The notes: a model not told the origin generated them from the letters alone. DNA of 64,000 nt from Rossellomorea aquimaris (GCF_001877785.1 NZ_MINN01000139.1:111532-175531); one strand, 5' to 3'; shown: positions 1 through 8,772, counted from the stretch's first letter. Translations and numbers: made by a program.

Positions 1-578
1 CCCGCATCCTCATTGAATAAAGATTTTCCTGCTTTTGCAATCGCTTGACCTTGATCCACGACATCCCCGACAGCTACTTCAAAATCCTTGACTGATTGGT
101 AACGAGTGACGATACCCTTGCTGTGTTCGATTTCGATTGTGTTGCCCAGTAATGAATCTTCCTGAACCTTTGTGACAGTTCCACTCATGGCAGCCAGTAC
201 GTCGAATTCTTTCCCATCCTTCGAGATATCGATCCCTTGGTTCGGATAGTACATATTGCCGTACACGACTAAAGCGGCTTCCTGTTCTTCGGCAGAAGCT
301 TCAGCATCGTAGAAGTTTTTTTCGATGACTGTGTCTTCCGGACTTGAAACAGGCATTACGAAGTTTTCCAGTGAACGATTGACTTCTTCTGCAGGCTGAT
401 TGAACTCGTTATCAGTAGGAACATCATAGCTGTAATCCTTTTCGTTCGCATCATTTCCTGCCTGGTACCACAGAATTCCTGTGATAATGACTGCTGCACT
501 TGCCAGATAGATTGCTGGGTATGCCCAACGTCTTTTCAAAAATTTTGGAGAAGTGTATTTCTTTTCTTCCTCTCTCAT
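1..578 (-). CDS. spoIIQ: Stage II sporulation protein Q, partial (C-terminus outside window)
   Basis: Forespore membrane protein that pairs with SpoIIIAH to form the channel linking forespore and mother cell. 192 codons are visible; the family is about 280 residues, so the end lies beyond the window edge. One membrane segment sits at about residues 18-36, followed by an acidic linker and a LytM/M23-like domain. The M23 zinc motif His is replaced: the window reads NQGID where active peptidases have HxGxD, as expected for the degenerate SpoIIQ domain. ATG at 578 is chosen because GAGGTG at 585-590 lies 6 bases upstream; the ATG at 584 abuts it. Located next to spoIID as in B. subtilis. Family control is by sigma-F, but no convincing sigma-F promoter was found. 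Confidence 0.93.
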   Translation of the reverse strand, partial: MREEEKKYTSPKFLKRRWAYPAIYLASAAVIITGILWYQAGNDANEKDYSYDVPTDNEFNQPAEEVNRSLENFVMPVSSPEDTVIEKNFYDAEASAEEQEAALVVYGNMYYPNQGIDISKDGKEFDVLAAMSGTVTKVQEDSLLGNTIEIEHSKGIVTRYQSVKDFEVAVGDVVDQGQAIAKAGKSLFNEDA

Positions 579-811
579 TTTCATCACCTCAGCAATCATT
601 CTGAACAGAATTCTGAAAATATATACTCATGTCCAAAAAAATTTTTAATTCTTATCTTTCGACAAAGTGAAATGAATTATGTACAGAATCTCAAAATTTT
701 TTCAGGAATCTTCATAGAACTGCAATATTTAGCCGTCGGGTGAACCGTTTTCACATGATACAATGAGGAAGTATTTTTTACAATTAACGTAAATTGAAAG
801 GACGATAGACT

Positions 812-1243
812 GTGAAAACACTGCTAAAATACGCCCTTACAGCTGCGCCTTTTCTATATATGATGCTGGTGTGGGTCATGTCCAGCAATCCCGATGACGC
901 GGTCATCCGCTTTCCTGACAGCGGATGGGACCGGATTATCAAGGAATCACTCCACCTGATCGAATTTGCGATCCTGTACGGTTTGTTCGTACTCGCACTG
1001 CTCGTGCACGGCATGCTCGGCTATACCATAAACTTCACTGTTGCATTAATCGCAATCTTTTACGGTTTTGTCGACGAAATCCATCAATCATTCGTTCCTT
1101 ACAGGTCGGCGACAATGATTGATGCCGCAAAGGACCTGATCGGAGTGACCGCCCTGTTCTGGATCGTGAACCGGACGTACTTCAGGAATTCGGGGCATGG
1201 TCTGACGAGATATATGAAGAGGGTTGAAGGATATTTTAATTAA
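812..1243 (+). CDS. VanZ-family membrane protein
   Basis: 143-residue integral membrane protein resembling the VanZ-like family (VanZ confers low-level teicoplanin resistance in enterococci; most homologues have no known role). Three to four hydrophobic segments are visible at about 5-23, 48-66, 70-90 and 105-122. The family-type motifs KESLHLIEFAILYGL and YGFVDEIHQSFVPYRSA contain the conserved H-E and D-E-x-H-Q residues. Start is GTG at 812 with AAAGGA at 797-802, nine bases upstream. Divergent from spoIIQ and followed at once by a strong terminator, so probably monocistronic. Specific function unknown. Confidence 0.8.
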   Translation: MKTLLKYALTAAPFLYMMLVWVMSSNPDDAVIRFPDSGWDRIIKESLHLIEFAILYGLFVLALLVHGMLGYTINFTVALIAIFYGFVDEIHQSFVPYRSATMIDAAKDLIGVTALFWIVNRTYFRNSGHGLTRYMKRVEGYFN

Positions 1244-1285
1244 AAAAGATGGATCCCCCCGGGGTGGGGGAATCCATCTTTTTTT
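1243..1285 (+). terminator. Intrinsic terminator of the VanZ-like gene
   Basis: A near-perfect stem AAAGATGGATcCCCCC pairs with GGGGGaATCCATCTTT and is followed by a T run. It begins right at the stop codon. The A run on the left side could also let it work for minus-strand transcripts. Confidence 0.9.
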
Positions 1286-1310
1286 GGTTTTGGCTGGTTT
1301 GTTGGGGCGT

Positions 1311-1621
1311 GTACCTGGTACAGGAGAGCTTGATTGTACCTGGTACACGGACGTTTGATTGTACCTGGTACAATTCCGCGTTTGTGTACCTGGTACATGG
1401 GGTTTGCTTTGTACCTGGTACACAGCCTGTTGATCGAGCCAGGCTCAGAACCCTTGATTTGAGCCTGGCTCAAAGCCGCTGAAATGAGCCTGGCTCAATT
1501 TGCCCGTTCGGTGCCAGGCTCAATGCCCCTGCTCGGTGCCTGGCACAATCCCGGCCATTTGTTCCTGGCACAAATCAGGCATCCTGTGCCAGGAACAAAA
1601 CCGTCAATTTGTACCTGGCAC
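1311..1621. repeat. 25-bp phased palindrome array, 13 units
   Basis: An 11-bp word centred on CCTGG or CCAGG occurs 13 times with starts at 1311, 1336, 1361 and so on to 1611, an exact 25-bp pitch. The 14-bp fillers differ from one another. Words run GTACCTGGTAC (units 1-5), GAGCCTGGCTC (units 6-8, one in the other orientation), then GTGCC/GTTCC forms ending in CAC, CTC or AAC. Most units remain inverted repeats although the outer triplets change. Reading frames through it are open but shift phase with each unit and are not considered genes. Confidence 0.95.
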
Positions 1622-1656
1622 CACGAATTCAACTCCAGAACGCCCCGTCATCACCC

Positions 1657-2670
1657 CTACCGCTGCGCCGTCACTTTCTGCAGCAGCTTCTCCGATGTCG
1701 TGATCTTCACTCCCTTATAATAGTGGGTCACGATCTCTTTATAGTTCTTCCCTTCCTTCGCCATGCCGTTGGCGCCGTACTGGCTCATGCCGACCCCGTG
1801 GCCGTAGCCTTTGGTCGAGATGACGATATGGCTGTCTTTCAGGTACCAGGAGAAGTCGGAGGATTTAAGGCCGAGCTTATCTCTTATTTCGCGTCCGGTG
1901 AATGACGTTCCGTTGATATCGACATTGGCGACCCGTTTCCCTTTTGTACGCGAGGTGATCGTGCCGACCGATCCGTCCTTCGGAAGTTTTACACCGAGCT
2001 TTTGCTCAAACTCGGTGATTGGAATGATTTTTTGATCGGTGAACTTTGGAGACTTCTCATCCCAGGGGCTTTTCACGCTCCTGAGGTATGGGATTTCATT
2101 TTGCCAGTAGGCTTCTGAGTTTTCCGTGTATCCGTTGCTTGTTGAGAAGAAGGCCGCGGTGATCGGCTTCCCGTTATATGTGAGTACCTGGCCCTTTGTT
2201 TCGAGGACCGCTTCCGATATCTTTTCCAGCTTCCATTCTGCATCCGCCCCCCAAAGGCTTGCAAGTTCGGATGGATTTTTGAAAACTTGATCGTTGATCG
2301 TATCGGTGACATCCGCTCCTTTAGGAAGGGACGTATCTTCCGTCATCATTTTATTTACGATGAATGTCCTTGCTGCAAGCGCCTGTGCTTTCAGTGCTTC
2401 CTTTTCAAAATCTGCAGGCATTTCACCAGCAAGCACCCCTACTACATACTGCTCAAGCGGCAGCTTTTCGATCACTTCCTTGCCCGAGCGGTATACCGCC
2501 ACTTCGACTGAATCTGCGAGCTCACCGATTCCGGGGCCGGCCTCCAGTTTTTCATTCAGGTTGGTCTTTTCTTTGTCCGATGAAAACGGAAGCACAAGCA
2601 GAGTGGGTACGATAAAGATGATGCAAATGAAGATTGAGAAGACGATCAGTACTGGTTTTAAATGCGTCAT
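1657..2670 (-). CDS. spoIID: Stage II sporulation protein D, lytic transglycosylase
   Basis: Mother-cell peptidoglycan hydrolase (lytic transglycosylase) of the SpoIID-SpoIIM-SpoIIP complex that drives engulfment of the forespore. 337 residues, close to the 343 of B. subtilis. One N-terminal membrane anchor is at about residues 5-27; the rest is the SpoIID domain, with the family segments AGEMPADFEKEALKAQALAA (including the catalytic Glu), AAFFSTSNGYTE and GYGHGVGMSQYGANGMA near the C-terminus. Start 2670 is preferred over the upstream ATG at 2727 because GGAGG sits eight bases before it. A sigma-E promoter lies at 2737-2765. Gene order murAA-spoIID-spoIIQ matches B. subtilis. Confidence 0.95.
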   Translation of the reverse strand: MTHLKPVLIVFSIFICIIFIVPTLLVLPFSSDKEKTNLNEKLEAGPGIGELADSVEVAVYRSGKEVIEKLPLEQYVVGVLAGEMPADFEKEALKAQALAARTFIVNKMMTEDTSLPKGADVTDTINDQVFKNPSELASLWGADAEWKLEKISEAVLETKGQVLTYNGKPITAAFFSTSNGYTENSEAYWQNEIPYLRSVKSPWDEKSPKFTDQKIIPITEFEQKLGVKLPKDGSVGTITSRTKGKRVANVDINGTSFTGREIRDKLGLKSSDFSWYLKDSHIVISTKGYGHGVGMSQYGANGMAKEGKNYKEIVTHYYKGVKITTSEKLLQKVTAQR

Positions 2671-2736
2671 GTTCGCTGCCTCCAATGAAATATTAAATAG
2701 GAGAATGCCCTTTGCACACTTCTCCATTCCTTTTCA

Positions 2737-2765
2737 TATGTATGGTAGTGGACAAGCTTTTATGA
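2737..2765 (-). promoter_or_regulatory. Sigma-E-type promoter of spoIID
   Basis: Read on the minus strand, TCATAAA, 14 bases, then CATACATA. This matches the sigma-E pattern (KMATATT, N14-15, CATACANT) at most positions. It lies 67 bases upstream of the spoIID start, and spoIID is a known sigma-E gene. Confidence 0.65.
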
Positions 2766-2976
2766 TTGAAAATTGTTTTGACGGGATGGACATTTATTCA
2801 GAGATGACTGACACGAGTGTTGAACTATAAACGGAGCAAATCGCTTTAAAAATAAGGCATAACTGAGTTAATCCGGGCTGAATATTGGTTAAAAGTCGGT
2901 GAAAGTTGCCTGTAACCAGCGAAAACGTAGATATTTAGGTTTCCAACCCTTTTATAAACAAGTCCCTAACCCATAT

Positions 2977-3068
2977 ATTATCAAAAACAACGCTTTTATT
3001 ATCAAAAATCCACATATATTATCAAAAACAGGCGGTTTATTATCAAAAATCCCATTATATTATCAAAA
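2977..3068 (+). repeat. Phased word array, ATTATCAAAAA, 5 units
   Basis: The word ATTATCAAAA(A) starts at 2977, 2998, 3018, 3039 and 3059, steps of 21, 20, 21 and 20, averaging 20.5 bp. All copies have the same orientation and the 9-10 bp fillers are unrelated. It lies in the 530-bp gap between murAA and spoIID. Apart from this array, the murAA terminator and the spoIID promoter, nothing else was recognised in that gap. Confidence 0.93.
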
Positions 3069-3142
3069 CACTATTTTGTTCTGGAACGGGTCCCGGTGTT
3101 AGCTACAAACCTACATCCCCACCCCATCCAAGTCCAAACAAT

Positions 3143-3184
3143 AAAAAAAGGCAAGCTCCTCAACCCGGAAAGCTTACCTTTTCT
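3143..3184 (-). terminator. Intrinsic terminator of the ywmB-murAA unit
   Basis: On the minus strand an imperfect stem AAAAGGTAAGCTT / AGCTTGCCTTTTTTT is followed by a T run, 16 bases after the murAA stop codon. Confidence 0.85.
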
Positions 3185-3200
3185 ATCTATACGATTACGA

Positions 3201-4511
3201 TTATGCGTCTTTCAACATGCTCTGTTCTGAAACAGCTGCATCGTTTTCTTCGACTTCGTTTATGCGTTCGATGTCTGCGCCCAGGCCAGCAAGCTTCTGG
3301 TGGAAGTTTACATAGCCGCGGTCCAAATGCTTAAGTTCGGTTACACGTGTGTAGCCGTCCGCGATCAGACCTGCGATTGAAAGCGCAGCTGCTGCACGCA
3401 AGTCGGTTGCTGCTACTTCTGCACCTTGAAGGGCTGTAGGTCCCTGCATGATGACAGAGCGGCCTTCGATCTTGACGTCTGCTCCCATGCGGCGGAATTC
3501 TTCCACGTGCATGAAGCGGTTTTCGAAGACTGTCTCAGTGAGCACACTTGTACCCTCTGCTGCTAGAAGAAGAGCCATCATTTGTGACTGCATATCCGTC
3601 GGGAATCCAGGGTGAGGCATCGTCTTGATGTCGACGGACTTTAACTTGTCAGGTCCGATGACACGCAGACCTTCGCCTTCGTCAATGATGGTAACGCCCA
3701 TTTCTTCCATTTTTGAAACTAAAGAAGATAAATGCTCAGGGATTGCACCTTTTACAAGGACGTCCCCTTTTGTGATGGCTGCAGCCACCATGAATGTTCC
3801 CGCTTCGACGCGGTCAGGAATGATGCTGTGCTCGACACCGTAAAGGCGTTCCACACCTTCAATGCGGATCGTTCCTGTTCCTGCACCGACTACGTTTCCA
3901 CCCATTTTATTGATGAAGTTTGCCAAGTCGACGATTTCAGGTTCTTTTGCGACGTTTTCAAGGATTGTCGTCCCGTCAGCAAGGGCTGCTGCCATCATGA
4001 TGTTCTCAGTGGCACCCACGCTTGGGAAATCCAGGTATACTTTCGCGCCTTTCAATCTTCCATCGACTTCCGCTTCGATGAATCCGTTACCGACCTTTAC
4101 CTTGGCTCCCATTGCTTCGAAGCCTTTAAGATGCTGGTCGATTGGTCTTGAACCGATGGCACATCCGCCTGGCAGTGCCACCCGTGCTTTTCCGGTACGT
4201 CCAAGAAGCGATCCCATTACAAGAACGGATGCACGCATTTTACGTACATATTCGAATGGTGCTTCTACAAATAACTCCCTTGATGCATTAACGACCACTT
4301 CATCATTATGGAACTCAACATCTGTATTTAAATGACGTAATACTTGATTAATCGTATATACATCGGAGAGTGGTGGTACATTTGTGATTTTGCTTTTTCC
4401 TTCACTTGCTAATAATGTAGCAGCGAGAACAGGTAAAACGGCATTCTTTGCTCCTTCAACTTGCACAGTACCGCTTAAACGCTGACCGCCGCGGACGATA
4501 ATTTTTTCCAA
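3201..4511 (-). CDS. murAA: UDP-N-acetylglucosamine 1-carboxyvinyltransferase (MurA1)
   Basis: First committed enzyme of peptidoglycan synthesis: transfers enolpyruvate from PEP to UDP-GlcNAc in the cytoplasm; the target of fosfomycin. 436 residues, usual length. The active-site Cys is at about residue 117 in [15 protein letters not shown], and the Lys-Asn pair (KN) is at 22-23. Downstream of ywmB with a 32-bp gap and upstream of spoIID, the same order as B. subtilis, which identifies it as the murAA paralogue. A second paralogue, murAB, is at 38631-39914. Confidence 0.97.
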   Translation of the reverse strand: MEKIIVRGGQRLSGTVQVEGAKNAVLPVLAATLLASEGKSKITNVPPLSDVYTINQVLRHLNTDVEFHNDEVVVNASRELFVEAPFEYVRKMRASVLVMGSLLGRTGKARVALPGGCAIGSRPIDQHLKGFEAMGAKVKVGNGFIEAEVDGRLKGAKVYLDFPSVGATENIMMAAALADGTTILENVAKEPEIVDLANFINKMGGNVVGAGTGTIRIEGVERLYGVEHSIIPDRVEAGTFMVAAAITKGDVLVKGAIPEHLSSLVSKMEEMGVTIIDEGEGLRVIGPDKLKSVDIKTMPHPGFPTDMQSQMMALLLAAEGTSVLTETVFENRFMHVEEFRRMGADVKIEGRSVIMQGPTALQGAEVAATDLRAAAALSIAGLIADGYTRVTELKHLDRGYVNFHQKLAGLGADIERINEVEENDAAVSEQSMLKDA

Positions 4512-4543
4512 GAGTATTCCCCTCCGCGTCCAATTTCTCTATA

Positions 4544-5293
4544 TTAATATTCAATCGTCAGGATGGGTGTGCCAAGAACAAAGGTTGTCTTGGTGCCCAT
4601 TCCACTTTTCCGTAGACCCAGTTGTATGTTCATTTCGTTATTTTTTGTTGGTATTGACCGTGACATTTGCTTCGAGTAGGCGGAAACGGAATGGAAGTCT
4701 TCTTCTTCCAGCGACTCCGTTTCGGTTGCGTCAAGAATCGACATCATTTCGACGGCCTGATTCGACAAAACTTTCTCAAGCGTATCATTGAATTCGCCTT
4801 TTATACAAGAGAAAATCAAAGGTTTAGAAGTAAAAATGATTTCCGTATTTGGGATAAATTGTTTTTTGAGATACTGCGATGTTTCTTCTCCCAGCGATTC
4901 CTGATTTCCACGGATCTCATACATAATGTACGAAATGGAATGTCCGTTTCCGAGGGTGCGCTGCAATTTAATTGTTTCTTCCCCGTGGGAGGTCTTTCGC
5001 GTTCCCACAACAATTAGTTCTTCAGCCTTCTCTTCTTTGGACCAGTTGAAATCAGAAAAAGTTTCTTGCATATTCTTACTATATTGGGCAAATCCTTTAT
5101 TCGTGAAGCTTTTTACATTTTCTCTTGCATATAGAGACCATTCATTTACTTCACCGTTCGTTTGAGAAATGGCGTGATCAAGCTTTTCGATGTCCAATAA
5201 TTGATTGGCTTCGATAGTGTTCTTCCCATTAATGATAGGCAGGAAACCTATTCCAACAAAAAAGATTAATAAAATGTAAAAATACCGTGTCAT
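4544..5293 (-). CDS. ywmB: YwmB family secreted protein
   Basis: 249-residue protein with an N-terminal signal-like hydrophobic stretch (about 4-20), then a soluble domain of the YwmB family, whose fold resembles a TATA-box-binding-protein-like domain. The function is not established. The start at 5293 is supported by AAGGGGAGG seven bases upstream. It directly precedes murAA with a 32-bp gap, so the two are probably cotranscribed, as in B. subtilis. Confidence 0.8.
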   Translation of the reverse strand: MTRYFYILLIFFVGIGFLPIINGKNTIEANQLLDIEKLDHAISQTNGEVNEWSLYARENVKSFTNKGFAQYSKNMQETFSDFNWSKEEKAEELIVVGTRKTSHGEETIKLQRTLGNGHSISYIMYEIRGNQESLGEETSQYLKKQFIPNTEIIFTSKPLIFSCIKGEFNDTLEKVLSNQAVEMMSILDATETESLEEEDFHSVSAYSKQMSRSIPTKNNEMNIQLGLRKSGMGTKTTFVLGTPILTIEY

Positions 5294-5782
5294 TTTCCAT
5301 TCCTCCCCTTAGGTAAAAGTCTTTCCTTATAGAGGGAGAACATACTTCGAAAATGTCGTCATCTTTTTACAATTTTTTGTTGCGGGATCGTACGAACACT
5401 TCTGTTGATTTCCGGTCAACAGATCCGGTTTAGATCAAAGTGATGATCTGCATCGTGTGAAGAATTTTCAGATGTTTTTGTGTGCAGTTGGTTTGAACCT
5501 TTTTCACAATTTAACCGTCGAACGCTGATCAAAGGGGAAACGGTATTCTTTACTCCTCCGGCAGGCGTGTTCTGGCATATGTATGAAAACGGATTCACAT
5601 TGAAACTTTTTCACAAACACGCAAATACAAAATTAATCTTACTCAAAACAGGCCCTAAAGAAAACATGCAGGAAGTCCTATTTTTTGTAAACATTTTGTC
5701 TTGATTTTGTAAGATGCATGGTTCCACCCGTTCGATCTTCTTATCATACGGCATCCGTTAATATGGCACGGTGACGATAGAC
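5294..5782. other. 489-bp gap, mostly unexplained
   Basis: Separates ywmB from ywzB. The only clear structure is a perfect 8-bp inverted repeat TCTGTTGA / TCAACAGA with a 7-base loop at about 5401-5423. An open frame on the plus strand (5480-5704) lacks a good ribosome binding site and any family resemblance and is not called. The ywmB-murAA promoter should lie close to 5300-5400 but no consensus pair stood out. Confidence 0.6.
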
Positions 5783-6019
5783 TTATTGAAAGAACGCAGG
5801 CAGCTGCTGTGACCATAGGTAATAATCCAGCAGGAATCGGCTCACGGATGATCCAATCGCGATCGTCAGCAGGATGAAGAGCAGTCTTGCCTGTGCGACG
5901 CGGTTCTTTTTCAGCAATTTATCAAGCTGGATCGCCTGCAGTGCCCAGAATGTGATCCCGAACACAAATATATGCACGAGCATGCTGACTAATGCCTGCT
6001 GGCTGAAGCTGTCCATCAT
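5783..6019 (-). CDS. ywzB: DUF1146 small membrane protein YwzB
   Basis: 78-residue protein with two membrane segments at about residues 11-31 and 40-60, joined by a basic loop (KLLKKNRVAQAR). It matches the YwzB/DUF1146 family, of unknown function, normally found between the atp operon and ywmB-murAA; here the neighbourhood to the atp side has been interrupted by the cotB-like block. Start 6019 (or 6016) is chosen from GGAGAG seven bases upstream rather than the longer in-frame start at 6055. Confidence 0.8.
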   Translation of the reverse strand: MMDSFSQQALVSMLVHIFVFGITFWALQAIQLDKLLKKNRVAQARLLFILLTIAIGSSVSRFLLDYYLWSQQLPAFFQ

Positions 6020-6055
6020 TGCGCTTCTCTCCAATCGATAAAAAATTCTACACAC

Positions 6056-6505
6056 ACATAGACCATTTTACCACAACCTTCACTGGGTTTATATGAAATT
6101 TTATCGATGTGGCAAACTATTTTTTCGGCATTATCCGGCTTCCTTCATTATTATATGTACTCTTTTCAATACATCTCCCGTCACTCCCTTAAAAACCGTC
6201 CGCGAGTGAGTTAACGAGTTGGAACAGTCCTTTACTGCGCTGATTCGTTGATCCCTGCTTTTATACCCTCTCCGCTATCATTTCAGGCGCTTGTTTTAGT
6301 AGATTCACCCATTCCCTCATGCCGACTCTATCATTCCATGTGCATACATCTATCGGATTGGAGGCAAACCGCAAGAGTTATCTTGTTAAATCAGCGTTTT
6401 TCCCCTCTTACTCTAGCAAAAAGGGCTATCTTCTTAGTACCTTGTCACGGTATGACACATATACATGTATTGTAAATGCTTATTAAAACCAGGAGGGAAT
6501 AATGT
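6056..6505. other. 450-bp divergent gap between ywzB and the CotB-like gene
   Basis: Contains the ywzB start region and, at its right end, a possible sigma-K promoter (6439-6466). No gene, repeat array or terminator was seen in the rest. Confidence 0.6.
6439..6466 (+). promoter_or_regulatory. Possible sigma-K promoter of the CotB-like gene
   Basis: AC at 6439-6440, then 17 bases, then CATATACAT at 6458-6466, resembling the sigma-K pattern AC-N16/17-CATANNNTA with its last two bases swapped. It lies 40 bases before the start codon of a coat gene, a class normally under sigma-K. The match is imperfect. Confidence 0.35.
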
Positions 6506-7111
6506 ATGAACAAAGTGTTAATGTCGAGTATGGTCGGCAAAGTCGTCAAGATTAACCGTGGTGGTTCCGAAGCTCGGACAGGTCTATTGTTATCTGCAGG
6601 TGACGATTACTTCGTCTTGCAGACGAAAGAGGAAGGGATCCTTTATATTGCTTCCCAGCACGTGAAGAGCATCACCGAAAATGCAAAACAGGGCATCGAT
6701 TTTGTAAGTGAAGGATCTGAGTCATTGGTATGGAGCAGCGCAGTTGACTTCACTTCCATGCTTGGGGAACTTAAACACCAATGGGTGACCATCAACCGGG
6801 GAGGTCCTGAAAAAATCGAGGGTGTTCTTGAAGATGCAAACGGGGATTATATCACGCTCATCTTGAAAGAAGAAGTCATCCGCCTTGCTTCTTACCATGT
6901 GAAGAGCGTAGCCGTTTCCGTGAAGAAGAAGGAAGAAGAGAAAGAAGAAGAAAATAAGTCCGAAGACAGCGGGGAAAGCAGCAATTCAAAACAATCTTCC
7001 TCTGAAAACAAATCAAATTCCAACAAAGGCAACTCCAAAAACTCTAAGGACTCCAGCAAGAATAGTAACCTTAATCGGTATTATTACGAAATCGAAGCTT
7101 TGGATTTCTAA
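6506..7111 (+). CDS. cotB: CotB-like outer spore coat protein
   Basis: 201 residues with two copies of the CotB-type domain: residues about 8-52 (GKVVKINRGGSEARTG ... HVKSI) and about 87-132 (QWVTINRGGPEKIEG ... YHVKSV), both with the NRGGxE and H-V-K-S signatures. They are followed by a Lys/Glu stretch and a Ser/Asn/Lys-rich tail ending in a Tyr-rich segment. B. subtilis CotB has three such domains and a longer Ser/Lys tail, so this is a shortened relative. CotB is a morphogenetic outer coat protein whose tail is phosphorylated by CotH there; no cotH is visible here. Start has AGGAGGG eight bases upstream. Inserted between ywzB and atpC. Confidence 0.8.
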   Translation: MNKVLMSSMVGKVVKINRGGSEARTGLLLSAGDDYFVLQTKEEGILYIASQHVKSITENAKQGIDFVSEGSESLVWSSAVDFTSMLGELKHQWVTINRGGPEKIEGVLEDANGDYITLILKEEVIRLASYHVKSVAVSVKKKEEEKEEENKSEDSGESSNSKQSSSENKSNSNKGNSKNSKDSSKNSNLNRYYYEIEALDF

Positions 7112-7170
7112 TAGCACGCAGGACTCTTCACTCATGCTTCTTACGGATAGCAAAGGGCAGTTTCATGAAT

Positions 7171-7220
7171 CCCGGCGTTAGTCTTTCATCTTAGAGTAAA
7201 GACGCCGGGAATCCCTTTGT
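7171..7220 (+). terminator. Probable terminator after the CotB-like gene
   Basis: CCCGGCGT at 7171-7178 pairs with ACGCCGGG at 7202-7209, with an extra CTTT/AAAG pairing inside, then a weak T-rich run. It separates the first coat gene from the downstream three-gene unit. Confidence 0.55.
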
Positions 7221-7247
7221 TTATCGAACTACCAGAGAGGAGGATAC

Positions 7248-7409
7248 ATGTTGTTGATGACCATCTATTTCATTGTATTGGGAAGCTTGTTTTATTTCTT
7301 TTTCCTATCCGCTTCTGAAGCGAAAAAGGACAAACAGTATGGAGAACTCCGCGCAGGCGAGCCACCTCTGCCTTCTTATATAAAAGAGGCGAATCAGCAT
7401 GTACGATAG
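7248..7409 (+). CDS. Small single-pass membrane peptide, 53 aa
   Basis: ATG at 7248 preceded by a strong AGAGAGGAGG. One hydrophobic segment spans residues 2-21 (rich in Leu, Ile and Phe), followed by a charged tail with a Pro-rich stretch (GEPPLPSYIKEANQH). Its last 11 bases overlap the start of the permease gene at 7399, so translation is probably coupled and the peptide may be a small accessory subunit of the transporter. No family recognised; the overlap, ribosome binding site and membrane segment are the evidence that it is real. Confidence 0.65.
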   Translation: MLLMTIYFIVLGSLFYFFFLSASEAKKDKQYGELRAGEPPLPSYIKEANQHVR

Positions 7410-8751
7410 CTCATTCCTGTTGATGGTGCTCATCTTTTCCGTCACCATCATCGTCATGCTGTGGCGCCCGTTCAACGTGAATGAAACGGTACCGACCACA
7501 ATCGGTGCAGCGCTGGTGCTGCTGATCGGAATTGTACCGCTTTCTGATGTCCTGAATATCTTTTCCATCGTCAGCGGGGCTTCCCTTACCATTTTATCCA
7601 CGATCATGATGTCCGTGGTGCTCGAAAGCATCGGATTTTTTAAAATCGTCGCAGCCAATATCGTCAACAGGTCGAGGGGGTCCGGGAGAAGATTGTATCT
7701 TTACGTCATCCTACTCTGTTTTATGATGACGATGTTCTTTAACAATGATGGCAGCATCCTGATCACCACCCCCATCATCATTCACATCACATCACTCTTA
7801 AAGTTGAAAAACCACCAGAAAATCCCCTACCTATTATCGGGTGCTTTAATTGCGACAGCCGCAAGTGCACCGATTGCCGTCAGTAACATCTCAAACCTGA
7901 TCGCCCTTAAGATCGTCGGGCTCAGTTTGCAGGACTATATCGAAATGATGTTCGTCCCCTCGATGGTCGGAATCTTCGTCATTGCCATCCTGCTCTACCT
8001 TTATTTCAAAAATGACATCCCCAAGAGAATCCTGGAAGTCTCCGTCAAATGGAAGTCACATGCCCAGAAATATTCCTACACCCACCCTCTCTCTTCATCG
8101 GGGAGCGAAAAAGAAGTCGACTGGGGTCTGATCAAAGCATGCCTCGCAATCGTCGTCCTCACCCGTGCTGCATTCTTTGCCCTGACACCATTCGGGATAC
8201 CGCTTGAAGTCATCGGGCTCACCGGGGCAGCGATCCTGATCGTAGTGCGCTGGTTCCGCACAGAGACGGGTGTTGTCGATATTTTCAAGAAGACGCCGTG
8301 GCACATCCTGTTGTTCGCTTTCAATATGTACGTACTCGTCTATGGATTGAAGAATGTCGGCCTCAATGATTTCATCGTCGCCCAGTTCAAGGACCTGATA
8401 GTGGGACAGCCCCTAAATGCGAGCCTGATCATGGGTCTCTTCCTCACCGCGGCATCCAACCTTTTCAATAATCTGCCGGCAGTGATGATCGGAACGCTGT
8501 CGATCACCGAGATGGGACTTGACCCGCATACACTGCAAATTGCTTACCTTGCGAACGTCATCGGCAGTGATATCGGAGCACTCTTGACGCCAGTCGGAAC
8601 GCTTGCGACCTTGATCTGGATGTACATTTTAAAAACAAACGGCGTATCGATTTCATGGGCCCGATATTTGAGGGTCACGATCATCGTCGTGCCGGTCGGC
8701 CTGATTGTCAGCCTGCTGAGTCTGTATCTCTGGGTCGAAATGCTATTTTAA
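7399..8751 (+). CDS. ArsB/NhaD-type (ion transporter superfamily) permease
   Basis: 450-residue polytopic membrane protein with about 11-12 hydrophobic segments. The motif FFNNDGSILITTPIIIH at about residues 115-131 resembles the ArsB-type FFxNDGxxLIxTP signature, and a second inverted-repeat copy SNLFNNLPAVMIGT occurs at about 353-366. This places it in the ArsB/NhaD/SLC13-like group (arsenite, Na+/H+ or dicarboxylate transport). The substrate cannot be told from sequence; no arsR, arsC or arsA is nearby, so an arsenite role is doubtful. AAGAGG lies nine bases before the ATG. It is sandwiched between a membrane peptide and a CotB-like gene, which suggests expression during sporulation (inference). 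Confidence 0.75.
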   Translation: MYDSSFLLMVLIFSVTIIVMLWRPFNVNETVPTTIGAALVLLIGIVPLSDVLNIFSIVSGASLTILSTIMMSVVLESIGFFKIVAANIVNRSRGSGRRLYLYVILLCFMMTMFFNNDGSILITTPIIIHITSLLKLKNHQKIPYLLSGALIATAASAPIAVSNISNLIALKIVGLSLQDYIEMMFVPSMVGIFVIAILLYLYFKNDIPKRILEVSVKWKSHAQKYSYTHPLSSSGSEKEVDWGLIKACLAIVVLTRAAFFALTPFGIPLEVIGLTGAAILIVVRWFRTETGVVDIFKKTPWHILLFAFNMYVLVYGLKNVGLNDFIVAQFKDLIVGQPLNASLIMGLFLTAASNLFNNLPAVMIGTLSITEMGLDPHTLQIAYLANVIGSDIGALLTPVGTLATLIWMYILKTNGVSISWARYLRVTIIVVPVGLIVSLLSLYLWVEMLF

Positions 8752-8772
8752 TAGGGAAGGAGTGTAGAAAAC

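Noticed and set aside
578..780. Sigma-F promoter for spoIIQ
   Set aside because: No GTATA-type -35 with a GG-N-AA-N-A -10 at proper spacing was found; only a CAGAATTCTG palindrome near 606-615.
1311..1621. CRISPR array
   Set aside because: The repeat is 11 bp, spacers only 14 bp, words change along the array, no leader or cas genes. It resembles CRISPR only in having constant spacing and unique fillers.
1249..1720. Open reading frames with repeated VPGT, YLVQ and CTW motifs through the 25-bp array
   Set aside because: They arise because the palindromic word is read in three frames in rotation; the pitch of 25 shifts frame at each unit, frames open on both strands, and there is no ribosome binding site.
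5480..5704. Plus-strand frame of 74 codons between ywmB and ywzB
   Set aside because: No ribosome binding site, no recognisable family, composition like the surrounding non-coding DNA.
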